From Peptococcaceae bacterium UBA4997 (lineage in GTDB: Bacteria; Bacillota; Dehalobacteriia; UBA4068; UBA4997), in NCBI GenBank assembly GCA_002398485.1, contig DGYV01000049.1, positions 1 to 16,795 of the forward strand: a stretch of 16,795 nt of DNA, in the 5' to 3' direction. A model generated the notes under the pieces. The model had not been told where the DNA came from, did no database searches, and was given only the letters and a program-made list of their open reading frames with translations. The position numbers were made by a program, and so were the translations under genes. Below are positions 6,785-12,615 of this stretch, piece by piece (positions within the stretch are counted from its first letter, which is position 1; the number at the start of each line of letters is the position of its first letter).

Positions 6785-7534
6785 ATGTATATCAAAAGTA
6801 AATCATATTTGTTCTTTTTACTACTTTTTATAATTTCTTTATCTTTATATGGTTGTCAAGATAATAAATTTAATAACAATGCTGAACTAACTTCAAAAAC
6901 ACAAGGTGGCTTATCTTTAGAAAGTATAATTAGTAAAATCAAAGAGGAAAAAGGAGTATTTCGAGTAGAACAGCCCGGTAATAAAGAATATGTTATTTAT
7001 GCTAAGGGAGATGAGATATCAGCTCAAGTTTTTATATGGAAGGTTAACCAAGATAAGCCGATAGATATTGGTAAGAAAATAGATAATATGAGTAATATTT
7101 CATTTTCACCTGATTGTCAATTTGTGCTGATAGATAGTGGTTTTGATATACTGCGGGAATGTGAAGTTGTATCAATTAAAGAAATGAAATCAATAGGCAA
7201 TTTTAGTTATTCAACTGTTGTCAGTGATACTTATGATGATGCATACCCATTATTTTCACCTGATTACAAACATGTAATATATATGAAACATAAGTTTATG
7301 CCTGAAATAAATCAGACAGAAGGTTTTCCAGCATCTTATGGAGATACACTTTCGATAGCAGGTTTTAATTTCATAAGTAAAAATGAACAAACTTTTTTTG
7401 ATGGTAATGAAAAATATTACTTTTATCTAGAAGGCATAGATGATAAGGGAATAATAAATATAACTAAAAGATATTTGGATAATCAAGAAGTAATAGAAAA
7501 AATTAGTATTGATTCAAATAAAACAAATGACTAA
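6785..7534 (+). CDS. Lipoprotein, possible beta-propeller repeats, unknown function
   Basis: This 249-aa protein starts with a lipoprotein signal: a lysine-containing N-terminus, a hydrophobic stretch and the lipobox LYGC with the modified cysteine at residue 24. It should be anchored on the outer face of the cytoplasmic membrane. Two short motifs, ISFSPDCQFVLID and LFSPDYKHVIYMK, resemble the SPDG repeats of TolB- or WD40-like propellers, but there are too few to claim the fold. The ATG at 6785 has AGGAG 7 nt upstream; the ATG at 6781 is out of frame. The gene is visibly more AT-rich than its neighbours, with many ATA, AAT and AGT codons, which hints at later acquisition. It stands alone between two terminators. 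I do not recognise a family. Confidence 0.8.
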   Translation: MYIKSKSYLFFLLLFIISLSLYGCQDNKFNNNAELTSKTQGGLSLESIISKIKEEKGVFRVEQPGNKEYVIYAKGDEISAQVFIWKVNQDKPIDIGKKIDNMSNISFSPDCQFVLIDSGFDILRECEVVSIKEMKSIGNFSYSTVVSDTYDDAYPLFSPDYKHVIYMKHKFMPEINQTEGFPASYGDTLSIAGFNFISKNEQTFFDGNEKYYFYLEGIDDKGIINITKRYLDNQEVIEKISIDSNKTND

Positions 7535-7563
7535 AAATCAGAAGATTATGTTTGAATTAAATT

Positions 7564-7617
7564 AAAAAATCCAAACGGCAAAGCTGTTAAAGCTTTACAG
7601 TTTGGATCTTTATTTTT
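7564..7617. terminator. Bidirectional terminator between convergent genes
   Basis: ATCCAAAC (7569-7576) and GTTTGGAT (7600-7607) enclose an inner AAAGC/GCTTT stem. T-runs follow on both strands (plus 7608-7617, minus TTTTTT at 7564-7569). It serves the lipoprotein gene on the plus strand and uppP on the minus strand. Confidence 0.85.
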
Positions 7618-7635
7618 GTAGGGATTGCTTTTAAT

Positions 7636-8463
7636 TTATTGGGCGAAAAGGGCAAAATAGGTTATCACCACTAAACCCAGTATGATACGGTAATAGCCGA
7701 AGGCTTTGAAATCATGCTTTTTGATATAGCCAACCAAAAACTTGATAGCAAGAATGGAAACCACAAAAGCTGTTATCATACCCGTTAGCAGTATAATAAG
7801 CTCATTATTGGTGAAACTGAAGCCGAATTTTAAAAGCTTGATTAAACTGGCACCAAACATAATGGGAACAGCTAAGAAAAAGCTGAATTCTGCCGCTATA
7901 TTACGGGAAGTACCTATTAAAATAGCACCTAAAATAGTAGAACCCGATCGGGAAGTTCCGGGTATAAGGGAGAGTATTTGAAAACAGCCTATCAAAAAGG
8001 CAGTCTTGAAATCCAGTTTTTCAAGGGTATCCACTTTGGGTGTCCTGCGCTTATTGTAATTTTCAACAACAATAAATAAAATACCGTAAAGGATAAGGGT
8101 TATGGTAACGGTTTGATAGTTGAAAAATAGTTTATCTATTTTATCGTTAAATAAAACACCGATAACGCCCGCGGGGATGATGGCTATTATAACCTTAAGC
8201 CACAAGGAAAGAGTTTCTTGTTTTTCTACTGTGTTTTTTTTTGGAGAAAAAGGATTGAGCTTATGGAAGTAAAGCACCAGTACTGCCAAAATAGAGCCCA
8301 GTTGGATAACCACTAAAAACATATCCATAAAAGCCTGGCTTACATTTAAATGAATGAATTCATCGGTTAGGATCATATGGCCGGTACTGCTGATAGGCAG
8401 CCATTCCGTAATGCCCTGTACTATTCCTAAAAAGATCGTTTTGATAATCTCAATAAAATCCAT
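7636..8463 (-). CDS. uppP: Undecaprenyl-diphosphatase
   Basis: This integral membrane enzyme of the BacA/UppP family turns undecaprenyl diphosphate into the monophosphate, recycling the lipid carrier for peptidoglycan and other wall polymers. Its activity also gives bacitracin tolerance (EC 3.6.1.27). The 275-aa protein carries both signature motifs: [18 protein letters not shown] (13-30; catalytic glutamate E20 and histidine H29) and [10 protein letters not shown] (168-177; R172). Its length and roughly eight hydrophobic segments are usual. The ATG has AAGGAAG upstream. The gene is a single unit facing the lipoprotein gene across a bidirectional terminator. A possible -10 (TATAGT, 8488-8493, minus strand) lies 25 nt upstream, without a clear -35. 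Confidence 0.96.
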   Translation of the reverse strand: MDFIEIIKTIFLGIVQGITEWLPISSTGHMILTDEFIHLNVSQAFMDMFLVVIQLGSILAVLVLYFHKLNPFSPKKNTVEKQETLSLWLKVIIAIIPAGVIGVLFNDKIDKLFFNYQTVTITLILYGILFIVVENYNKRRTPKVDTLEKLDFKTAFLIGCFQILSLIPGTSRSGSTILGAILIGTSRNIAAEFSFFLAVPIMFGASLIKLLKFGFSFTNNELIILLTGMITAFVVSILAIKFLVGYIKKHDFKAFGYYRIILGLVVITYFALFAQ

Positions 8464-8599
8464 TATTTCACTTCCTTATAATTTTCTACTATAGCTTACA
8501 TCATCAAGGGATTTTTGTAAAGGCAAAAAAAGCCCATTAACTTGATTTTGCGTTACAAAAATATTGACGTCTTTTTTTGTTTTTATACCGCAGATAATT

Positions 8600-8628
8600 T
8601 TCACATTTTGGGGTAAAATTAATATAAT
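8600..8628 (+). promoter_or_regulatory. Upstream promoter P1 of the zinc-ribbon gene
   Basis: TTCACA (8600-8605), a 17-nt spacer and a perfect TATAAT (8623-8628). Confidence 0.6.
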
Positions 8629-8661
8629 ATATAGGCTTAATGTGCTTAGATGCACATTTTG

Positions 8662-8690
8662 TTGAAAAAAACTTTTTTTTATAGTAAAAT
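8662..8690 (+). promoter_or_regulatory. Downstream promoter P2 of the zinc-ribbon gene
   Basis: TTGAAA (8662-8667), a 17-nt spacer containing an A-run then a T-run, and TAAAAT (8685-8690). It would start a leader of about 130 nt. Confidence 0.55.
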
Positions 8691-8825
8691 TGATTATATA
8701 CACCAGTTATATAAAAAGCAGATAATTGGTAAAAACCAATTTCGATAACAGGGAAGAACAAGTTGCGCGGTAAAGTATATCGAAAACAATCACAACAAAA
8801 AATTACAAAGAAAGGCAGTGATAAA

Positions 8826-9338
8826 ATGCCGTTATTTGAAAACCTTGGTAAAAAAGTAAGTTCTTTGGCGCAGGAAGCTGTAGACAGCTCCAAAAAGCTG
8901 GCCCAGGTTACCGCCGCAAAATCCAAAAACGTTGCTGAAACGAGCCGTTTAAAATCTGCTATAGCCGATGAAAAAAAGGCTATACGCCACAGCTTTACCA
9001 AATTGGGCAAAGTTTATTATGAAAACCGAAATTCAGCTGACTTTTCGGCAATGGCTGAGCTTTGCGGGGAAATAGATGCACGTTATATAGAGATTGAAAG
9101 CCTGGAAGAAAGGCTTAACCAGCAAAGAGGTATTGTGGTTTGCCCTGAATGCAGTATTGAAATAGAGGGCGAATGCAGATTCTGCCCCAATTGCGGTGCC
9201 CGGTTGCCGGAAGTTGTAAAAGTAAGCGAAACTGTTGAAGATGATGTGGAAGATGTAGTGGATATAGATGTTAATGATGAGGATAATGAAGCAGAAGTTA
9301 CAGTAACTGCAGATGAAACTGAAAATAAAGAACAGTAA
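8826..9338 (+). CDS. Zinc-ribbon protein with helical N-terminus and acidic tail
   Basis: This soluble 170-aa protein has three parts. Residues 1-100 are a charged, probably coiled-coil helix. Residues 104-126 are a zinc ribbon with metal pairs CPEC (106, 109) and CPNCG (120, 123), plus an extra C117. Residues 130-170 are a strongly acidic tail rich in E, D and V. There is no signal peptide or membrane helix. Such stand-alone zinc-ribbon proteins are common in Bacillota and have no agreed function. The ATG at 8826 is chosen because AAAGG (8811-8815) lies 10 nt upstream and the protein then starts MPLFENLGKKV, a natural start. The gene is monocistronic, with two upstream promoters and a strong terminator downstream. 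Confidence 0.8.
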   Translation: MPLFENLGKKVSSLAQEAVDSSKKLAQVTAAKSKNVAETSRLKSAIADEKKAIRHSFTKLGKVYYENRNSADFSAMAELCGEIDARYIEIESLEERLNQQRGIVVCPECSIEIEGECRFCPNCGARLPEVVKVSETVEDDVEDVVDIDVNDEDNEAEVTVTADETENKEQ

Positions 9339-9476
9339 AAAGGACAGTAATTTGAACAGGATTTTAAGAACCAAACAGTTTTATATTTGAAAAACAATAA
9401 ACCAGTATTTCGAAACCTTTTAATATAGTAAAGGTTTAATAATTAAAAATTTTATCAATAAAAATGTTTTGCCTTG

Positions 9477-9520
9477 TGCCTGCCGCAGTTTTAGTGCCGC
9501 GGCAGGCAATTTTATTTTTG
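9477..9520 (+). terminator. Strong terminator after the zinc-ribbon gene
   Basis: A perfect 10-bp GC-rich stem TGCCTGCCGC (9477-9486) / GCGGCAGGCA (9499-9508) with a 12-nt loop is followed by ATTTTATTTTT. A weaker upstream repeat, AAACCTTT-N9-AAAGGTTT (9413-9437), lies between the stop codon and this hairpin. Confidence 0.92.
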
Positions 9521-9740
9521 TGGGTTTAAGCTTCTGGTTTTGCATATAAATAAATTATAATTTATAGGGTATGCTTAAATTAGCAGTCTTTGGTAAAATA
9601 TATATTTAAAAATAATTTGATAAAGTACTAAATTCAGCTAAAATAAATTTTAAAGGCTAAAAAAATCGAAAAATAAAGGATTTGGCAAGATGAATTAGAA
9701 TAGTACTAAAAAGGTGGAAGGTTTGAAGGGAGTGTTTGCG
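9521..9740 (+). other. Upstream region of phoU with nested AT palindromes
   Basis: There is no gene here. A perfect 16-nt palindrome ATAAATTATAATTTAT (9550-9565) contains a TATAAT and is nested inside GCATA/TATGC (9542-9546, 9570-9574). It may combine a -10 with an operator, but the region is so AT-rich that chance is possible. No Pho box (TTAACA repeats) was found. Confidence 0.35.
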
Positions 9741-10397
9741 TTGGATAAGGATTTGGATAAGGCTATGCAACAGCTTCATGAAGAGCTTATTACTATGGGT
9801 TGTTTGGTTGAAGGGGCTATCGATTCGGTTTTGGAGGCTCTTTCCCAAAAAGATAAAGAGCTTGCTCAAAATGTAATAAACGGTGATGATTTGGTAGATG
9901 ATCAGGAAAAACGTATAGAACAGCGTTGTTTGAAGATCATTGCCGTAGAGCGTCCTGTTGGTTCCGACTTGCGTACTGTTACCACAGCTCTTAAAGTGGT
10001 GGGCGATTTAGAGCGTATGGCCGATAGCAGCGTAGATATTGCCTGTGTGGTTTTACGTTTGGCAGATGTTGAATTTGTGCGCCCTTTGCGTCATATACCC
10101 ATTATGGTAGAAATGATTTCCAAAATGATTACGGCAGCTTTGAATGCTTATATTCACAGGGACATCAAGCAGGCCCAACAGGTTATGGAAATTCTAAAAG
10201 AGGTTAGAACACGTTTCCAAAGTGTGGTGGATGATATGAGCGCCCTAATGAAGGAAGATGTAAGTACTGTTGATCAGGCAGTGAATTTTATGTTTGTGGC
10301 CAAATACTTTTCCACTATGTCTGAACATGCGGGTAATGTGGCAGAATGGACTATGTATTTGATAAAAGGTGTTCATCCTGAAGATGAAGGCCTGTAA
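9741..10397 (+). CDS. phoU: Phosphate-signalling protein PhoU
   Basis: This cytoplasmic all-helical protein of 218 aa links the Pst phosphate transporter to the phosphate-sensing kinase and keeps the Pho response off when phosphate is plentiful. The two-fold PhoU repeat is visible. The opening QQLHEELITMGCLVEGAI matches the family start. The first metal-binding motif is LERMADSSVDIA. The second is degenerate (FSTMSEHAGNVAE), with the usual E and D changed to S and E. The TTG at 9741 is chosen because AAGGGAG (9726-9732) lies 8 nt upstream and the protein then matches the usual N-terminus and length. A GTG at 9714 is possible but gives an unusual extension. No pst or phoPR genes are near, so it is an orphan copy within this window. 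Confidence 0.9.
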   Translation: MDKDLDKAMQQLHEELITMGCLVEGAIDSVLEALSQKDKELAQNVINGDDLVDDQEKRIEQRCLKIIAVERPVGSDLRTVTTALKVVGDLERMADSSVDIACVVLRLADVEFVRPLRHIPIMVEMISKMITAALNAYIHRDIKQAQQVMEILKEVRTRFQSVVDDMSALMKEDVSTVDQAVNFMFVAKYFSTMSEHAGNVAEWTMYLIKGVHPEDEGL

Positions 10398-10424
10398 AAA
10401 ATTAATTTTATACATTTGTTTTTT

Positions 10425-10453
10425 ACCACCTTGCTTAAGCAAGGTGGTTTTTA
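10425..10453 (+). terminator. Terminator after phoU
   Basis: A perfect 24-nt palindrome (10425-10448, half-site ACCACCTTGCTT) is followed by TTTTT. Confidence 0.85.
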
Positions 10454-10486
10454 TATGTATTTTTTAACATTTTTTGCATATAATAC

Positions 10487-10534
10487 ATACCATAAAAAAA
10501 TAGGGAAAATTTTCCGACCTTTATGGTATTTTTA
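10487..10534 (+). terminator. Second terminator-like stem-loop
   Basis: ATACCATAAA (10487-10496) pairs with TTTATGGTAT (10520-10529), enclosing a second palindrome GGAAAATTTTCC (10503-10514), and TTTTTATAT follows. It may be a back-up terminator for phoU or the end of a short unlisted transcript. Confidence 0.5.
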
Positions 10535-10631
10535 TATAAAAAAGCTTGTTTGTATTACGCTAAAGCAGTAAAAAAGCTCATAAATTTTAGTTTTAAAGTA
10601 TAAAATACCTGATAAACTAGTATTTGTTGGT

Positions 10632-10660
10632 TTGACTTTTACAAGCAGGCATTTTAAGAT
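10632..10660 (+). promoter_or_regulatory. Promoter of the 3D-domain gene
   Basis: TTGACT (10632-10637), a 17-nt spacer and TAAGAT (10655-10660). Transcription would start near 10668, just before the attenuator-like hairpins. Confidence 0.65.
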
Positions 10661-10674
10661 AAAGCAAAATAGGG

Positions 10675-10704
10675 GCCATAATGGCTTTTTGTAAAAGCCT
10701 TTTT
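10675..10704 (+). promoter_or_regulatory. Attenuator-like leader with alternative hairpins
   Basis: GGCTTTT-TGT-AAAAGCC (10683-10699) is a perfect hairpin followed by TTTTT, so it looks like a terminator lying between promoter and gene. Its first GGC (10683-10685) is also the right arm of an upstream palindrome GCCATAATGGC (10675-10685), so the two cannot form together. This suggests transcription attenuation; the signal is unknown. Confidence 0.45.
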
Positions 10705-10762
10705 GTAAACTTCTTGAGTTGAGAAACTGTGTTAAAGTTTTGTTTTAAAAGGAGGCTTTGGG

Positions 10763-11461
10763 ATGCCCAAAATGAAAAAATTTACCACGGCTTTACTGGT
10801 ATTTTTAGTGGTTTTGGCCATACCCTTGTGGGGTGCGGAAAAAAGCGGCACTTTTATAGATATGCTCGCTTTCAGCAATGAAGCCTGGGCTATGGCAGAA
10901 ACTGAACATGCAGAATCTATATATGTAAACCAAAAATTCATTTTGACAACAGGTCAAAAGGTATTGGCAAAAAAGCTTGCCGACGAACAAAAGCAAAAAG
11001 AAGCAAAGGCCGAAGCCGAAGCCGAAGCTAAAGCCCAAGCCGAAGCCGAAGCTAAAGCCCAAGCGCAGGCAGAGGCTAAAGCCAAAGTAGCAGCTGGGGC
11101 GGCTAAAAAGGAAGCTAAAGCAGCAACTAAAGCAGCAATGGCCATACCACATACTGATGATAAGGGCACCTATTTGGGTGAATTCGTGATAACCGCTTAC
11201 TGCAGTTGTGCCATTTGCTGTGGAGAGGGTGGCGGTAAGTATACGGCAAGCGGAACTGTACCAAAGGTTTCGCAAACGGTAGCAGTAGATACTAGAATTA
11301 TACCAATGGGTTCCACTATTTATATTGAGGGTGTTGGCACAAGAATAGCTGAAGATAGGGGTGGGCTTATTAAAGGCAAAAAGTTGGATATTTATATGAA
11401 AGGCCATGAAACTGCTCTTAAGTGGGGCAGACAAACCAGAAAGGTGTGGCTGCAAAAATAA
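10763..11461 (+). CDS. Secreted 3D-domain protein with Ala/Lys/Glu-rich linker
   Basis: This 232-aa exported protein starts with a signal sequence (positive MPKMKKF, hydrophobic core about 8-22). Residues 70-127 are a low-complexity helix made of A, K, E and Q. Residues 138-231 form the 3D domain (PF06725), a double-psi beta-barrel related to lytic transglycosylase MltA and found in wall-acting proteins. The three name-giving aspartates are visible in AVD (D176), AED (D198) and LDIYM (D209). Four cysteines in YCSCAICCG (147, 149, 152, 153) are typical of the Clostridia/Negativicutes branch. A role in peptidoglycan turnover is inferred from the family; no LysM, SH3 or G5 domain is present, unlike many relatives. 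The ATG has GGAGG 7 nt upstream. Confidence 0.88.
   Translation: MPKMKKFTTALLVFLVVLAIPLWGAEKSGTFIDMLAFSNEAWAMAETEHAESIYVNQKFILTTGQKVLAKKLADEQKQKEAKAEAEAEAKAQAEAEAKAQAQAEAKAKVAAGAAKKEAKAATKAAMAIPHTDDKGTYLGEFVITAYCSCAICCGEGGGKYTASGTVPKVSQTVAVDTRIIPMGSTIYIEGVGTRIAEDRGGLIKGKKLDIYMKGHETALKWGRQTRKVWLQK
11015..11062 (+). repeat. Two exact 24-bp tandem copies in the linker of the 3D protein
   Basis: Positions 11015-11038 and 11039-11062 are identical and each encodes AEAEAKAQ. The flanks continue the pattern imperfectly. Such in-frame repeats can gain or lose copies without a frameshift. Confidence 0.9.
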
Positions 11462-11512
11462 ATTTGCGTATATAAAATAAACTTATACAGGCTTAAAAAG
11501 AAAATTATAAGT

Positions 11513-11558
11513 AAGCCGCAGGTGGAACGCTTTTATCAGCGTTCTTCCTGTGGCTTTT
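11513..11558 (+). terminator. Terminator of the 3D gene, overlapping the end of the opposite gene
   Basis: An 18-bp stem with one mismatch and two G-T pairs (11513-11530 with 11539-11556) has an 8-nt loop and is followed by TTTT. The right half lies inside the last codons of the convergent DUF4130 gene and the loop covers its stop codon. On the minus strand no good T-run follows. Confidence 0.8.
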
Positions 11559-12279
11559 CTATTAAATTATCCCAATAGCGGCGCGGCATACAGTTGGCCT
11601 GGCATTTTGGGTTTATGCGTTCGGGAATGGCGATATTTTTGAAATATTTCTGCCAGGCGTTTTCAATAACGTCCTTTTCGATATATTCGTTGCCGTCTAA
11701 GTGCCATGGCACTATTTTATATTGGCCTGTTTGGCCTATCAAAGCCAGGTTCCTTTTGGTATCGTGGATGATCCAGCATTGGTTGGCCAGGCGGCTGGCA
11801 AAATGCTGACCCATCAATTCCAAAACCCTGTGATCGGGGCTGATTTGGGAATAGTAAAAGCCGTTGTTGCTGAGGCGGAAGCGAATGAGTCCCAAAAGCC
11901 TGTGCCGCTCTCCCGTTACTTTTTGGCAAAGTTTATGAATCCTGAAAACGGTATTGTCTGCAATGTGTTTGTTCAAGTTCAAGCCCAGCGCTTTGCCGCG
12001 CAGTAGGTATTCATAAAGCCAAATTGGCGCATTAGTTTCACCTGCCAAATTGGCATAGTAAATATAACGGGTGGTTTCCCTGCCCATTTTTTCCTGTATT
12101 CTTTTGTGCATGCGTTCACCCAATACGGGGTTGGTTTCTATATGCTTGGTTTGGTACAATCCGCTTAAATACGGCACCGCATTTTGGTGGATGCCCGCAG
12201 GGTAGGCGGTAGACTTTTCCACATGGTAGACTGTGCACAAAAAGCCATAATAACTGCCATCGTAAAGATAATTTATCAT
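11536..12279 (-). CDS. TIGR03915/DUF4130 family probable DNA metabolism protein
   Basis: This 247-aa soluble protein opens with INYLYDGSYYGFLCTVY and ends with KYFKNIAIPERINPKCQANCMPRRYWDNL. Both stretches are characteristic of the family called probable DNA metabolism protein (TIGR03915, DUF4130). Family members sit next to the radical SAM protein TIGR03916, as here, or are fused to a uracil-DNA-glycosylase-like domain; no such domain is present in this copy. The reaction is not established as far as I know. The ATG at 12279 is chosen because the family begins at this point. An in-frame TTG at 12315 would add 12 unlikely residues (MLCSKTQTNGDI). The ribosome site in front (GGTGAT) is weak. 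The gene lies downstream of the radical SAM gene on the same strand, and may share its SOS-type promoter despite a 336-nt gap. Confidence 0.85.
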   Translation of the reverse strand: MINYLYDGSYYGFLCTVYHVEKSTAYPAGIHQNAVPYLSGLYQTKHIETNPVLGERMHKRIQEKMGRETTRYIYYANLAGETNAPIWLYEYLLRGKALGLNLNKHIADNTVFRIHKLCQKVTGERHRLLGLIRFRLSNNGFYYSQISPDHRVLELMGQHFASRLANQCWIIHDTKRNLALIGQTGQYKIVPWHLDGNEYIEKDVIENAWQKYFKNIAIPERINPKCQANCMPRRYWDNLIEKPQEER

Positions 12280-12615
12280 AATATCACCATTAGTTTGTGT
12301 TTTGGAGCAAAGCAAACTTTTAAAACTATATCTACCCTATTCCCTGCCTGTTAATAGGGGTTAAGGAATAGCATTTTTAAAAGTATATTTCGGGTTTTAG
12401 TGTTTTGCTTTAGAGTTTGCAATGCTGTTTAGCAGAGTCAGGCGGGGAAATTCGGAGGCGTGTCCGCGTGCCAAGCAGCTCACTGTCCTAGCGGCATTTG
12501 GAAACTGTAGCCTAAGCGGTCAGGGCACAAAACTTCCTTTCCCTTGAGGGAAAGGGTAAAAATATTTTAAGTCTTTGCGCTTAAACTCAAAATAATAAAG
12601 ATGAAAAATTTGGTT
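12280..12615. other. Structured, locally GC-rich gap between the two repair genes, unidentified
   Basis: No gene fits this 336-nt gap. Two structured parts are seen. Near the DUF4130 start are nested inverted repeats: AAAGCAAA (12309-12316) with TTTGCTTT (12404-12411), ACTTTTAAAA (12316-12325) with its complement (12375-12384), and CTATTCC (12337-12343) with GGAATAG (12365-12371). A GC-rich part (about 12430-12560) contains GTGCC and CTGtCC (12468-12472, 12483-12488) pairing with GGtCAG-GGCAC (12518-12528). It also holds a perfect 8-bp hairpin CCTTTCCC-TTGA-GGGAAAGG (12536-12555). It could be a structured RNA, an intergenic repeat element or a decayed insertion. I could not match it to a known riboswitch, tRNA, 6S, SRP or RNase P RNA, and the strand is undecided. 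Confidence 0.4.

Larger units (their letters stand above)
8464..8825. other. Divergent promoter region between uppP and the zinc-ribbon gene
   Basis: No gene is supported here. On the plus side are two near-consensus promoters (8600-8628 and 8662-8690, listed separately) and a short hairpin TGTGC-TTAGA-GCACA-type element (about 8640-8656) between them. On the minus side there is only the weak uppP -10 at 8488-8493. An in-frame TTG at 8763 would lengthen the zinc-ribbon protein but has no ribosome site. Confidence 0.5.
10449..10762 (+). other. Upstream region of the 3D-domain gene, no coding gene
   Basis: This 314-nt gap holds, in order, a second stem-loop with a T tail (10487-10534), a strong promoter (10632-10660), an attenuator-like pair of hairpins (10675-10704) and the ribosome site of the next gene. 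Each is listed separately. I see no small ORF with a ribosome site. Confidence 0.5.

Noticed and set aside
10805..11455. Minus-strand open frame opposite the 3D gene
   Set aside because: It mirrors the Ala/Lys repeat as an FGFGLGF-type sequence and has no start signals; a shadow frame.
12440..12560. Known structured RNA (cobalamin or SAM riboswitch, 6S, SRP, tRNA-Sec, RNase P)
   Set aside because: None of the conserved boxes of these families could be found on either strand, so the region is left unnamed.
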